This document shows positions 16,780 to 25,913 of a DNA stretch of 64,000 bases, piece after piece. Location: the NCBI RefSeq assembly GCF_018500185.1, contig NZ_JAHBGI010000002.1:62001-126000 (forward strand). The letters are read 5' to 3'. Made by a program: the position numbers and the translations under genes. Under the pieces are notes generated by a model. It was not told the origin of the DNA. It made no database searches and was given only the letters and a program-made list of their open reading frames with translations. The first letter of the stretch is position 1. Every line of letters starts with the position of its first letter. Origin of the DNA: Litoribacter ruber (lineage in GTDB: Bacteria > Bacteroidota > Bacteroidia > Cytophagales > Cyclobacteriaceae).

Positions 16780-17568
16780 TCAGCTTTTCAATGGGTTAAA
16801 CCCTTTCTGTTTGATCAATTGCGCTGCATCGGACAGCAGGCTGAGTTTGCCTCCGAAGGTTTTTTCCAGTAGTTCCTCGGTGAGCACCTTTTCGGTGGGG
16901 CCCGAAGCGACCAAATACATGTTGAGCATGATGATCCAGTCGAAGTATTTGGGGGCAGAATGGATGTCGTGATGAACCACAATCACGGTTTTCCCCTCAG
17001 CGGTCATGGCCTTGAGCAGGTCGACGATCATGTTTTCGGTACTGATATCCACCCCGGCAAAGGGTTCGTCCATAAAGTAGATTTCAGCCTGCTGGGCGAG
17101 GGCCCGGGCAATGAAGACCCGCTGCTGCTGGCCCCCCGAAAGTTCCGAGATCTGCCTGTCCCGGTATTTTTCCATGCCCACTTTTTTCAGACAGTCCAGT
17201 GCCAGGGCCTTTTCGGCCTTACCAGGGCGCTTGAATAGTCCGAGTTTGTGGTATGTTCCCATTTGAACAATGTCCAATGCCGAGGCAGGAAAATCCCAGT
17301 CCACAGATTCCCTTTGGGGGACGTAGCTGATTTTCTTTCTGACCTCATTTAACCCTTGGTCAAAGATCTTGATGAAGCCGTTATTGATTTCCAGCAATCC
17401 CATAATGGCCTTAATCAAAGAGGATTTACCGGCTCCGTTGGGACCGATGATGCCGGCCAGTGAGCCTTTGGGTAAAGTAAAATCTATATTCCACAATACC
17501 GGGTTTCGGCCATAACTCACCGTCAGGTCGTGCACTTCCAGTACTGGGTTTTCAACTTGCGTTATCAT
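16780..17568 (-). CDS. Metal ABC transporter ATP-binding protein
   Basis: 262-aa ATPase of the Mn/Zn (TroB/MntB/ZnuC) type. Walker A is GPNGAGKSSL, signature LSGGQQQRVF and Walker B IYFMDEPFAGVD, with a His switch in VIVVHHDIHS. It sits 1 bp from both neighbours, in the middle of the importer operon, and powers the two permeases encoded downstream. Specificity is set by the binding protein upstream. Confidence 0.96.
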   Translation of the reverse strand: MITQVENPVLEVHDLTVSYGRNPVLWNIDFTLPKGSLAGIIGPNGAGKSSLIKAIMGLLEINNGFIKIFDQGLNEVRKKISYVPQRESVDWDFPASALDIVQMGTYHKLGLFKRPGKAEKALALDCLKKVGMEKYRDRQISELSGGQQQRVFIARALAQQAEIYFMDEPFAGVDISTENMIVDLLKAMTAEGKTVIVVHHDIHSAPKYFDWIIMLNMYLVASGPTEKVLTEELLEKTFGGKLSLLSDAAQLIKQKGFNPLKS

Positions 17569-17569
17569 G

Positions 17570-18484
17570 CTATTTTAGGTTTTCTACGATCGTTACCATG
17601 TTGTACAGGAGCATGTCGGTATAGGTGCCGGCCGGTCCGTCCTTTTCTCCAAGGCTGTCGGTGTAAAGTGGACCGGCAAGTTTGACCTCCTGGCCCCGTC
17701 TTCGGCAGCCTTCCACTAAAGCTTTAACACCTCTCGGGGAAATGCTTTGTTCGGAAAATATGGCCTTGATCTGGTTATTTACAATGAAATTGACAAGCTT
17801 GGACACATCATTCAGTCCAGGCTCGGAAAGCGTGGAAAGCCCCTGCAGTCCGTGGACTTCCAGTCCATAGGCTCTTCCAAAATAGGCAAAAGCATCGTGA
17901 GCAGTCACCAGGATCCGCTTGTCCTGGGGCAGATCCTGAATCTTTTCCTGTAAGCTGGTGTGCAGTGAATCAAGTGTTTGGCTATATTCTAGCACGTTTG
18001 AGTCAATGTACTCAGACCATTCCGGCTTGGTTTCTTTTAGGTCGAGCGCAAGGTTTTCGATGGTCTCCTTCCATATCATGGGGTCAAACCAGATATGGGG
18101 ATCGAATGCCCCTTCGAACTCCTCGTCTTCGAGCAATAGGGTGGGGGAGAGCCTGTTTTCGACCGAGACCACAGGATTGGTTCTGGAGAATTTTTTGAGT
18201 ACCTCATTCATTTTCCCTTCCAGAAAGATGCCTTGGTAAATTACCAGGTCAGCATCAAAGAGCTTGTCCAGATCTCTTTGGCTGGCCTTGTAAAGGTGCG
18301 GATCCACACCAATGGCCATCAAGGACTGCACCTCCGCGCTATCCTTCACTATATGTCTAACTGCATCCGCCAGGATATTGGTAGTGGTGACGATGAGGAA
18401 TTTCTCGTTCCTCTCGCGATCTACGGATTTACAGCCTAGAGCTAGGACTAGGATGATGAGGGCGGTGTGTTTAGAGAAGTTCAT
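17570..18484 (-). CDS. Metal ABC transporter substrate-binding lipoprotein (TroA/ZnuA type)
   Basis: 304 aa, anchored at Cys18 (LVLALGCKS lipobox). Metal-binding cluster A-I residues fit: GVDPHLYKAS, DPHIWFDPMIW, VTAHDAFAYFGRAYG and SEQSISPRG, giving three His plus an acidic ligand. There is no long His-rich loop, so a Mn or Fe role is favoured over ZnuA-type zinc uptake, though this is inference. First gene of the importer operon. Confidence 0.93.
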   Translation of the reverse strand: MNFSKHTALIILVLALGCKSVDRERNEKFLIVTTTNILADAVRHIVKDSAEVQSLMAIGVDPHLYKASQRDLDKLFDADLVIYQGIFLEGKMNEVLKKFSRTNPVVSVENRLSPTLLLEDEEFEGAFDPHIWFDPMIWKETIENLALDLKETKPEWSEYIDSNVLEYSQTLDSLHTSLQEKIQDLPQDKRILVTAHDAFAYFGRAYGLEVHGLQGLSTLSEPGLNDVSKLVNFIVNNQIKAIFSEQSISPRGVKALVEGCRRRGQEVKLAGPLYTDSLGEKDGPAGTYTDMLLYNMVTIVENLK

Positions 18485-18506
18485 TTATTTTCATTCAGTA
18501 TTCGTT

Positions 18507-18548
18507 GGTTATTGGGTACCACGTACCAGGTACCACGTACCAAGTATT
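18507..18548. repeat. GTACC/GGTAC palindromic run
   Basis: GGGTACCACGTACC followed by AGGTACCACGTACC, then AAGT. Lies in the gap between the importer operon and the DtxR gene. Similar runs occur at 18707-18741 and near 29228, so I treat it as a dispersed repeat and not a DtxR operator. Confidence 0.55.
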
Positions 18549-18706
18549 TTGGCAATTGAGGTTTTATTAAGCCATCTGGCGCATCTAATATTACCATTGT
18601 CACTACCTCATTTTGTACCTCGGGCCTTATGTTTCATCTCATTCTTTCCCCGTTAAGCACTGCTGGCAAAATACTAGGCTAATTCTAAAATCGGCAGCCT
18701 TCATCT

Positions 18707-18741
18707 GTACTTTGTACTTGGTACTTGGTACTTTGTACTAA
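18707..18741. repeat. GTACTTTGTACTTGGTAC-type run
   Basis: Tandem GTACTTTGTACTTGGTAC, then TTGGTACTTTGTAC, ending at the 3' end of the DtxR gene. Related to the GGTACCACGTACC run at 18507. Confidence 0.55.
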
Positions 18742-18745
18742 GAAA

Positions 18746-19411
18746 TCACTGTTGCAAAACCAAAATATTCGCAGCGACATCCTTGGACATGAAAAGGGTT
18801 TTTTTGTTGTCCACCAAGATCTCCAGGGAGCCGTCAAATTCGACTTTGTCCAAAACTTTTATTCTGGCGCCAATGTAAGCACCCACTTTGTCGAGGTATC
18901 GGAGGAAGGCCGCGCTGCTGTCCTTCACCGCAACTATCTGACCACCGTCGTTCAGTTCCAGCTCATTTAGGGGTAGGCGAGGCCTTGCCTTAACATCCCC
19001 AAACTCATCCGGGATGGGGTCACCATGGGGGTCAAATTTGGGGTGGCCCAGAAATTCGTCCAGCCTTTGTATGAGAATAGGGCTCTTGATATGCTCTAAT
19101 TCTTCTGCCACTTCGTGTACCTCATCCCATGCAAACCTTAGCTTTTCTACCAGGAAGACTTCCCAGAGGCGGTGCTTACGGATCACCTGTAGGGCATACT
19201 TTTTACCCTCTTCGGTGATGTTGACCCCATAGTATTTCCGATAGTCGATCACCTGTTTTTCCGACAGTTTTCTCAGCATGTCCGAGACGGAGGCGGGCTT
19301 GGTTTTCATCTCGGCAGAGATGTCGTTGGTGGATACGTTTTTCTTGCCTTCCTCGGAGAGGTGATAGACGGCCTTCAGGTAGTTTTCTTCAGCAGATGTA
19401 AGCTTGATCAT
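18746..19411 (-). CDS. DtxR/MntR-family metal-dependent regulator
   Basis: 221 aa with the complete three-part layout. An N-terminal winged helix (residues 1-65, TSAEENYLKAVYHLSEEG and KPASVSDMLRKL) leads to a dimerisation and metal-binding part with RKHRLWEVFLVEKL and HEVAEELEHI. A linker with HGDPIPDEFG follows, then an SH3/FeoA-like C-terminal domain (about 150-221). It is likely the main metal sensor for the adjacent importer. A perfect inverted repeat upstream (19531-19546) is a candidate operator. Confidence 0.94.
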   Translation of the reverse strand: MIKLTSAEENYLKAVYHLSEEGKKNVSTNDISAEMKTKPASVSDMLRKLSEKQVIDYRKYYGVNITEEGKKYALQVIRKHRLWEVFLVEKLRFAWDEVHEVAEELEHIKSPILIQRLDEFLGHPKFDPHGDPIPDEFGDVKARPRLPLNELELNDGGQIVAVKDSSAAFLRYLDKVGAYIGARIKVLDKVEFDGSLEILVDNKKTLFMSKDVAANILVLQQ

Positions 19412-19530
19412 ATAGCCCAGTTTGTGGGGGTGTATAACATTGTTTAGGCAATACTAAAAAAATATTTCCATATAACCTAATCCGATTGTGGAAAACTCAT
19501 TTTGGATTGTGAACTCGGGTTTTATAATAG

Positions 19531-19546
19531 CTAAATATAAATTTAG
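19531..19546. promoter_or_regulatory. Candidate DtxR operator
   Basis: CTAAAT-ATAA-ATTTAG is a perfect 6-4-6 palindrome 120 bp upstream of the DtxR start; a second GGCTAAAT follows nearby. MntR/DtxR operators are AT-rich palindromes of similar size. Binding is inferred. Confidence 0.35.
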
Positions 19547-19714
19547 ATATGGCTAAATAAATATGTAATATATTGATATAAAGTGAAATGTAATAAATAG
19601 GGAAATATCGGAATAGGGAAATAGGGGTGATGAGGGGGATTGGAGGGAGTTTCCGGTTAGGGCATATTGGTTTCTAAAAAGGGTGTAAAGTTGATAAGTG
19701 TGGACAAAGGGGTA

Positions 19715-20827
19715 TTACCCTAGTAAGTTATCCACAAGGAGGATCCATTTGGTGGATTCCTGCGACCAGGTTACTTCAGTGGAAGGGGAGATTTTGTAGA
19801 AGGCGTGTGTGTGCAAATTTGAAAGAAAATCCGTGTTGGTGGGAGGGGTCAAAAAGTCCAATTCCAAGGCAGCCGAATAGGGTGCGGTAATGTCTTTCCA
19901 AAGGGGATTTGGAGCGTGGATTATTGGCTTGGAGAGGGCTAAAGATTCATAAAGTTTGGTTGGTATTTTATACCTAATGCTGGCAATCTGCTGATAGGGC
20001 ATTAATACCAGGTCTGCCATACTGACAGTCTTCGTTATTTGTGGATAAGGTAGGGGTGTGGATGAGAGTTCATGGTGGATGTGGGGATGTCCTTCCACAA
20101 GTTCCAAAAGCCTGCGGCGAAAACTTTGCATCGGAACGTGACCCACAATTGAAAGGTTAAAATGAGGAGCTTCTTTGTTTAAAAGAATAAACCAATTGAC
20201 TGCCTCTTCCACTCCATATATAGGCGTGAGTGTTCCCGAAATCACAAAAGTTAAAGGTCGATTTGGGGACAGCTGGAATGGTGAAACTTGAATGGGCTTG
20301 AGAGTTGTTTTGTTTTCCAGGATTGTGAAAGCATCTCTTAGATCCAATTCCTTTTGGTAGCATCTTTCCGCGAGCAGAAAATGGTCCACATATTTAAAGG
20401 CCCGTTTCTCTATATAGCTTACCGCTCTTGAGAGCAGTCTTCCCAGCCAGTTTGGTAGCGTTTGGTTGAATTTGATGTTAAGGGAGTAGTTTTCCTGTAC
20501 ATCATACACCAGTTTAAAGCCGAGCTTCTTTTTGAGGTATACCGCAGCCGGCAAAAGCTCGTATGTGGTCACTACCAATAGATCGGGTTTGTATTTTTTA
20601 ACAAGATTAATAAACCTTAATGAAGCCGTAAGCCGTGTATAATGTAAACGGTGGTTCGCTTGGAGTGTCGAGAAAACTATATTTGGCTCTGTTGGTGTAT
20701 TTTTTGCAAAAAATCCTATGATGTTTACATGGTATTTATTTGTTTCACGCAGAGATAGGGCAAGCTTATAAAAAGCCCGGGTGTCGTTGAGCGGTTTCAG
20801 GACTGACGCGATTATTACCTTCTTCAT
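19715..20827 (-). CDS. Glycosyltransferase, GT4-like
   Basis: 370-aa protein with Rossmann-like halves typical of GT-B enzymes. The N-terminal part has LVVTTYELLPAAVYLKKKLG and LVYDVQENYSLN. The C-terminal donor-binding half has LTFVISGTLTPIYGVEEA, SIVGHV and IPTKLYESLALSKPII. It likely transfers a sugar to an envelope glycan or lipid. It is a lone gene divergent from dapD by 38 bp. Donor and acceptor are unknown. Confidence 0.8.
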   Translation of the reverse strand: MKKVIIASVLKPLNDTRAFYKLALSLRETNKYHVNIIGFFAKNTPTEPNIVFSTLQANHRLHYTRLTASLRFINLVKKYKPDLLVVTTYELLPAAVYLKKKLGFKLVYDVQENYSLNIKFNQTLPNWLGRLLSRAVSYIEKRAFKYVDHFLLAERCYQKELDLRDAFTILENKTTLKPIQVSPFQLSPNRPLTFVISGTLTPIYGVEEAVNWFILLNKEAPHFNLSIVGHVPMQSFRRRLLELVEGHPHIHHELSSTPLPYPQITKTVSMADLVLMPYQQIASIRYKIPTKLYESLALSKPIIHAPNPLWKDITAPYSAALELDFLTPPTNTDFLSNLHTHAFYKISPSTEVTWSQESTKWILLVDNLLG

Positions 20828-20865
20828 CTATAGCAAAATCAAACTTAGCGAATCTACCAAAATTT

Positions 20866-21678
20866 ATGGAATTACAGACCATTATTGAGAAAGCCTGGGA
20901 CAACCGGGAATTATTGAAAGAGAAAGACGTTATTATAGCGATAAAAACGGTCATAAGCGAATTGGATCAGGGGACCCTCAGGACAGCAGAGCCTACAGCT
21001 GACGGCTGGAAGGTGAACGACTGGGTTAAAAAGGCCGTCATCCTTTATTTTCCAATCCAGAAAATGGCAACGATCGAAGTGGGGCCCTTTGAGTTTCACG
21101 ACAAGATGGCCCTTAAGTCCAACTATGCCAAGCAGGGTGTGCGGGTAGTCCCTCATGCGGTGGCGCGATACGGTGCCTACTTGGCCAAAGGTGTGGTGAT
21201 GATGCCATCTTATGTGAACATTGGCGCCTATGTGGATAGCGGCACCATGGTGGATACCTGGGCTACCGTTGGTTCATGTGCGCAGATTGGCAAGGATGTC
21301 CATTTGAGTGGGGGAGTTGGCATTGGCGGCGTGTTGGAGCCAGTACAGGCTGCGCCGGTGATAATTGAAGACGGTGCCTTTATAGGTTCAAGAGCCATCA
21401 TCGTAGAAGGTGTTAGAATTGGAAAAGAGGCCGTGATCGGGGCTGGGGTTACTTTGACCGCAAGTTCAAGAATCATCGATGTGACCGGAAGCGAGCCTAA
21501 AGAATATACCGGATACGTGCCTGAAAGATCCGTGGTGATCCCGGGTTCACGTACCAAAAAGTTTCCTGCAGGGGAGTATCAGGTCCCTTGTGCTTTGATC
21601 ATTGGTCAAAGAAAAGCCTCTACGGATAAGAAGACGTCCCTAAATGAGGCACTGCGGGAAAATAACGTAGCAGTTTAA
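20866..21678 (+). CDS. dapD: Tetrahydrodipicolinate N-succinyltransferase
   Basis: 270 aa, the usual length. Catalyses succinyl-CoA plus tetrahydrodipicolinate to N-succinyl-2-amino-6-ketopimelate in lysine/diaminopimelate synthesis. Left-handed beta-helix hexapeptide repeats run from about 105 to 210 (MMPSYVNIGAYVDSGTMVDT and ATVGSCAQIGKDVHLSGGVG). Cytoplasmic homotrimer. Followed after 15 bp by a TPR lipoprotein gene on the same strand. Confidence 0.97.
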   Translation: MELQTIIEKAWDNRELLKEKDVIIAIKTVISELDQGTLRTAEPTADGWKVNDWVKKAVILYFPIQKMATIEVGPFEFHDKMALKSNYAKQGVRVVPHAVARYGAYLAKGVVMMPSYVNIGAYVDSGTMVDTWATVGSCAQIGKDVHLSGGVGIGGVLEPVQAAPVIIEDGAFIGSRAIIVEGVRIGKEAVIGAGVTLTASSRIIDVTGSEPKEYTGYVPERSVVIPGSRTKKFPAGEYQVPCALIIGQRKASTDKKTSLNEALRENNVAV

Positions 21679-21693
21679 TCAAATAAATAATTA

Positions 21694-22296
21694 ATGAATT
21701 TCAAAAAAAGTATTATAATCATGTTTGGGGCGGCCACTCTCATGTTTGCCTGTGGTCAGGATGATTCTGAGCAGGGAGATTCCTACTACGCACAAGGTCA
21801 ATATGAGCAGGCTGTATCCTCGTATGATTCCTATCTGGAGAAATCTCCCAGAAATGTGAAGGCTCTCTATAACAGAGGCCGGGCACATGAGGAATTGGGG
21901 AACTTGGAGCAGGCTGAGGCCGATTTCAAGAAGGCTCTTGAACATGATTCAAAGAACGTACAGGTGATGATGAGTTTGTCCAACCTGTACCAAAAACAGA
22001 AAAACCATTCCGCAGCATTGTTGTATGCGGATTATGCAACCGAAACGTCCGGTGCCCCGGCCATGGCCAATTTCTTAAAAGCCAGAGCCCTTCACCAGTT
22101 GGGTAATACCGATGAGGCGCTTCAGGAATACAGTGCGGCAATCAAAGCAGATAAGGGATTTGCACAGGCTTATCATTATAGAGGTGTCCTTAAACTGGGT
22201 ACCAAAAATAAGAGAGGCGGTTGCGATGACTTGAAGCAGGCTGTATCGATGGGCTATGCGCCTGCGCAGAGTGCATTGGATAAGTACTGTAATTGA
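21694..22296 (+). CDS. TPR-repeat lipoprotein
   Basis: 200 aa with a lipoprotein signal (IIIMFGAATLMFACG, Cys20) and four tetratricopeptide repeats (for example GQYEQAVSSYDSYLEKSPRN and AEADFKKALEHD). It likely acts as a scaffold at the membrane, but no partner is known. The gap to dapD is 15 bp, so they may share a transcript. Confidence 0.9.
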   Translation: MNFKKSIIIMFGAATLMFACGQDDSEQGDSYYAQGQYEQAVSSYDSYLEKSPRNVKALYNRGRAHEELGNLEQAEADFKKALEHDSKNVQVMMSLSNLYQKQKNHSAALLYADYATETSGAPAMANFLKARALHQLGNTDEALQEYSAAIKADKGFAQAYHYRGVLKLGTKNKRGGCDDLKQAVSMGYAPAQSALDKYCN

Positions 22297-22520
22297 AGTT
22301 GAATTCGTGACTTCAAATTGGTCACAAAGGACACCAAGTAATACCGAAGTTTCAAAAAGTCTGTCTCGGCAAATTAGATTGAACCATTATAACTGCAAGA
22401 ATCTTGGTTTGATGCTTGGATGAAGCTTTCTTCGGTCGTCGGTCTTCGGTCTTCCGTCTTGCCAATCAAAGGAAAATAATCCGCTGGCATCAATGCGGAT
22501 ACTTGAGAATTAAATAATAA

Positions 22521-22554
22521 AAAAAGGCTTCCTGATCTAGGGAAGCCTTTTTTT
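22521..22554 (-). terminator. Rho-independent terminator for the DnaJ-zinc-finger operon
   Basis: Stem AAAGGCTTCC/GGAAGCCTTT around a short loop, with a T-run on the minus-strand transcript, just past the stop at 22561. The A-run on the other side makes it potentially bidirectional. In the gap from 22297, a CACAAAGG run and CGGTCTTCGGTCTTCC repeats precede it. Confidence 0.8.
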
Positions 22555-22560
22555 GGTTGG

Positions 22561-23259
22561 TTAGGTTTGGGATTCTTCGTGGGAGCAAAGTTTGTCAGAG
22601 GTTACCCGGCCGCTGCCGTTGCAGGTTCTGCAGGTTTTGAGTTCGGTTTTGGAGCCTTCGCATTCTGGGCAGGTGAGGCGGCCTTCGGCTTTGCATCGGT
22701 CGCACTCGTAGTATTCCACCAGGTTGAAGACATTTTTCTTGGTGATCATTCCTTTTCCCGCACAACGGCTGCATCCTACAATCCCTTTGCCTTTGCAATA
22801 GCTACAGTCCTGTGGGGTATGGGCGTGTCCTTCGCAAGTGGAGCAGGTCTCGTAGGCGTATCCCTTTCTGTCGCAAAGCTGGCAAGCCCTGATCTCGGCC
22901 AGAGGTGCCTTAAGTTTGTCCTGCAACTCCTTAGCCTCTTCATAATTTTCACCATTGAAGCCATTAATCTCCATGTACTTTTGGAGAAAGTTGGAGCTGT
23001 TGTCGTATTGCTTGAGGTGAAACAGGGTTTTGGCAAAATGATAAGGCATCTCCTGTGGGATGGGAGCATTGCTGTCTATTATTTGCCGAAAGATGTTGTT
23101 GGCCTTGTCGTAATCTTCTTGGGCCATGGCTTCCTTGGCTGAGTTCATCATACGGGAGGAAGTGCCCAAGTTAGGTCTTTGTGCCAGGCTTACCTGCAAG
23201 GTGCAGAAGGTGCACAGCAGGCACAGTAAGGCAATGTATTTATTCAAACCAAATTTCAT
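22561..23259 (-). CDS. Exported protein with DnaJ-type zinc-finger CxxCxGxG repeats
   Basis: 232 aa. N-terminal signal peptide (about residues 1-27, ending SLAQ). A helical TPR-like part (AMAQEDYDKANNIFRQIIDS) leads to a Cys-rich tail from about residue 125 with CQLCDRKG, CSTCEG, CSYCKGKG, CSRCAGKG, CDRCKAEG, CPECEG and CRTCNGSG. Each repeat resembles the DnaJ zinc centre but no J-domain is present. Export of a zinc finger of this kind is unusual; a role in periplasmic protein binding is inference. Overlaps the upstream nuclease gene by 20 bp. Confidence 0.85.
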   Translation of the reverse strand: MKFGLNKYIALLCLLCTFCTLQVSLAQRPNLGTSSRMMNSAKEAMAQEDYDKANNIFRQIIDSNAPIPQEMPYHFAKTLFHLKQYDNSSNFLQKYMEINGFNGENYEEAKELQDKLKAPLAEIRACQLCDRKGYAYETCSTCEGHAHTPQDCSYCKGKGIVGCSRCAGKGMITKKNVFNLVEYYECDRCKAEGRLTCPECEGSKTELKTCRTCNGSGRVTSDKLCSHEESQT

Positions 23260-24208
23260 GATTCTTACTTTTTTCTAGTCTTTTTTCAAGGGTGTCGGGT
23301 AACATGGGAAAGAAATCCAGTCCGGCAAATCTTTCGAGGCTATCCACGGAGATTGCAAAGTCCAAGAGTGGGCGGTTGGATTTTTCATTTTTCATCAGAA
23401 AGGCGATGGCCTTGTACTCTGGCGGATGAATGTCCAATATTACCTTGTAGAAATATTCCGGGACCGTTACCTTGTTTTGACCTAAAGTTAAACTTTTTTC
23501 CTTTATCACAGGACCTGTCACCACAAAGATTTCTTCGTTGGCTTTGGCCCAGTACCGCACCTGTTCTTCGAGTTTTTTCCAGATTCCCCTGTTGAAAGCA
23601 GGTGTCTGTGGGGACATGTTGCTCATGTAGAAACTTTCATCCATTGCTGATTTGGAATAGGTGAAATCCCCTGCAGGTGCTAGGTGTCCACGGTCGTATC
23701 CGGAGAGCCTGTAATCCAAAGGAGAGGCCGATGCTGTAGATACGGTGGGATCCTCCCTGAAGTTGTTGCCTCTTTTGACGCCCCCGTTGAGCATATCGGC
23801 AGTGAGCTTATAACTTACCCAGTAGGCCTGTTCGTTTTCCTCATCATAGGCCAGGCTATAGGCACTGTGGGAGATCAATTCCCCTTCCTGATTTACGCTT
23901 AAGGTTGGGTGGGAAAATTCCGGTGAGGAGACCAGATCCAGCAGAAACTCATCAAAATCCATTACGGTTTCGGTTTGCCCAGCGGGGATCACCTTTTCCT
24001 TGGTGGGTGAATCTTTTACTGCGGCTTTCTGCTGGGCGAGTTCCTTTCTGGCTTCTGGTGACTTGATGCTTGGGCCTTCGATATCTTTTACCAACTGCAT
24101 GGTATAGATGGACAGGGAAAAAATAGCCAATACCAGCAGGAAGAAAATGAGGAAGGAGTATTTGTTGCCTTTTTGGGGTTTTCTCTTTGATCGTTTCGTT
24201 TTCGCCAT
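23240..24208 (-). CDS. Membrane-anchored DNA/RNA non-specific endonuclease
   Basis: 322 aa with a basic N-terminus and one transmembrane segment (FLIFFLLVLAIFSLSIYTMQ) followed by a linker. The NUC domain starts near residue 100. It carries the catalytic GYDRGHLAPAGDF with the DRGH His, and the metal-binding NMSPQTPAFNRG followed by WKKLEEQVR. This is the Serratia nuclease (NucA) family, ending in a complete C-terminal fold. A signal-anchor topology would place the nuclease outside the inner membrane, possibly for nucleic-acid scavenging. Its operon partner is the zinc-finger protein. Confidence 0.92.
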   Translation of the reverse strand: MAKTKRSKRKPQKGNKYSFLIFFLLVLAIFSLSIYTMQLVKDIEGPSIKSPEARKELAQQKAAVKDSPTKEKVIPAGQTETVMDFDEFLLDLVSSPEFSHPTLSVNQEGELISHSAYSLAYDEENEQAYWVSYKLTADMLNGGVKRGNNFREDPTVSTASASPLDYRLSGYDRGHLAPAGDFTYSKSAMDESFYMSNMSPQTPAFNRGIWKKLEEQVRYWAKANEEIFVVTGPVIKEKSLTLGQNKVTVPEYFYKVILDIHPPEYKAIAFLMKNEKSNRPLLDFAISVDSLERFAGLDFFPMLPDTLEKRLEKSKNHEIWFE

Positions 24209-24698
24209 ACCGGTACAAAAAAATAGGATAAAAGTGGGAAGTAAAAATTAATTGGCCACTTTAGTTTCAGGCAAAGGTCGCCACGAGCAAGCGCAAAGCC
24301 TGCAGTGGTGAATATTCTAATGGGTCACAAAGTAGCACAAAGTTAAAAAGAAGGACACAAAGTTTCTTCGCGGAGCACACTTTCAATCATAAGCTTTAAA
24401 CTTAAAACCTTAAACCTTAAACAATGAAAAATGGGTCAAAAAGTCCCACGAAGTAAAAAGAAGTCGCACAACTTGTCCCGAGTAGTGAAGCGAATCGGGA
24501 AAGGTTTTTCTTGAGCCAACGATACTTAAATGGCCGTGGCCAGTTTCGGTCTTCCGTCTTCGGTCTTCCGTGCCACCAATCAAGGTGAAAACAGCAGATT
24601 GCCCTTGATGAAGGCAGTCAGGCATCATTCCTGGATTAAATCCCAATCTTTTTCTAAAGTCTTAAGTATGTTCCGATTGTATTGTTTATTTTTGCCGC
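24209..24698. other. Repeat-filled gap
   Basis: No gene supported. Contains TGGGTCACAAAGTAGCACAA, GGACACAAAGTTTCTTCGCG and TTGTCCCGAGTAGTGAAGCG (CCCGA/TCGGG type), then two CGGTCTTCCGTC runs. TATTTTTG at about 24686 is a -7-like box just before the next gene. Confidence 0.55.
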
Positions 24699-25907
24699 AT
24701 GATTAAAGTAGGAGTGATTGGGGGAGGTGCTGCGGGCTATTTTGCGGCGATTACTGCGGCTCAGCAGGGTGCACAGGTCACCATTTTTGAGAAGAGCCCA
24801 AAAACCCTCTCAAAGGTAAAAGTCTCCGGCGGAGGAAGGTGTAATGTCACCCATGATGCGAGAGAAGTTTCCAAACTCATCAAATCATACCCCAGAGGTG
24901 AGAAATTCCTAAAGAAAGTTTTCCGACATTTTGCTGTTCCAGATACCATCGAATGGTTTGAAAGCAGGGGAGTGACCCTGAAAACGGAAGCCGATGGGCG
25001 GATGTTTCCCATCACCGATTCTTCCCAAACCATTATCAATGCACTTCGAAATGAGGCAGACAAGCATGGGGTGGTCCTTCTTTCCAAAACAGCCATTGAC
25101 AATATTGAACAGGGTTCAAACACGTTTGACCTTTATTCAGTTGGGGGTAAGCACTCCTTTGACAAGATCATCATCACCACTGGCGGTGCGCCAAAACTGG
25201 CTTCATATCAATTGGTAGAGAATTTAGGGCATACAGTTGAGGCGCCCTTGCCGTCTTTATTTACTTTCAATACTCCCAGTGAAACCATCAAATCCTTGCC
25301 GGGGTTGAGTGTGCCTTCGGCACATATAAAACTGGAGGGAAGCAAGCTGGATTATACTGGGCCATTATTGATCACCCATTGGGGTGTGAGCGGTCCGGCT
25401 GTATTGAAGTTGTCGGCTTTTGGTGCCAAATGGTTGGCGGAAAAGGAGTATAAAGCGAAGGCCCACATCAGATGGGACAGCGAAATAAATGAAGAGGAAA
25501 TCAGGACTCAACTTACCAATTTTAAAAAAAATCACCCCAAAAAGAAAATAATTTCAAATCCTTTGTTTAATTTACCTGCAAGACTCTGGGAGCATCTTTG
25601 TGAAAAAGCTTCCATTGAAAATACCGCTTTGTGGTTGGATATACCAAAAAAGCAATTTAATAAACTTGTAGAGTGTCTTTTTAATTACGTGTTGACCATT
25701 GAGGGAAAAACTACTTTTAAGGAGGAGTTTGTGACCGCTGGCGGGGTGGACCTGTCCCAGGTGGATCCCAATACGATGGAGAGTAAGATTGTGCCGGGAG
25801 TTTTTTTTGCGGGGGAGGTATTGAATATTGATGGAATCACAGGCGGTTTTAATTTCCAGGCGGCCTGGAGTACAGGGTTTTTGGCAGGAGTATCAGTTTT
25901 AAAATAA
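24699..25907 (+). CDS. HI0933-family NAD(P)/FAD-dependent oxidoreductase (YhiN/BaiN type)
   Basis: 402 aa with a dinucleotide-binding GVIGGGAAGYFAAITAAQ at the N-terminus, a SGGGRCNVTHDA motif near residue 45 and the C-terminal GITGGFNFQAAWSTG that closes the FAD site. These are the hallmarks of the YhiN/BaiN flavoprotein family. The reaction is not settled for most members. Followed at 6 bp by an Hpt-like gene. Confidence 0.9.
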   Translation: MIKVGVIGGGAAGYFAAITAAQQGAQVTIFEKSPKTLSKVKVSGGGRCNVTHDAREVSKLIKSYPRGEKFLKKVFRHFAVPDTIEWFESRGVTLKTEADGRMFPITDSSQTIINALRNEADKHGVVLLSKTAIDNIEQGSNTFDLYSVGGKHSFDKIIITTGGAPKLASYQLVENLGHTVEAPLPSLFTFNTPSETIKSLPGLSVPSAHIKLEGSKLDYTGPLLITHWGVSGPAVLKLSAFGAKWLAEKEYKAKAHIRWDSEINEEEIRTQLTNFKKNHPKKKIISNPLFNLPARLWEHLCEKASIENTALWLDIPKKQFNKLVECLFNYVLTIEGKTTFKEEFVTAGGVDLSQVDPNTMESKIVPGVFFAGEVLNIDGITGGFNFQAAWSTGFLAGVSVLK

Positions 25908-25913
25908 AAATAT

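Noticed and set aside
18507..18548. GGTACC palindromes as DtxR operators
   Set aside because: Similar runs occur near 29228 away from metal genes, so a dispersed repeat is the simpler reading.
22567..23142. 191-aa plus-strand frame opposite the zinc-finger gene
   Set aside because: Its hydrophobic Phe/Val/Gly-rich text mirrors the Cys-rich repeats on the real strand.
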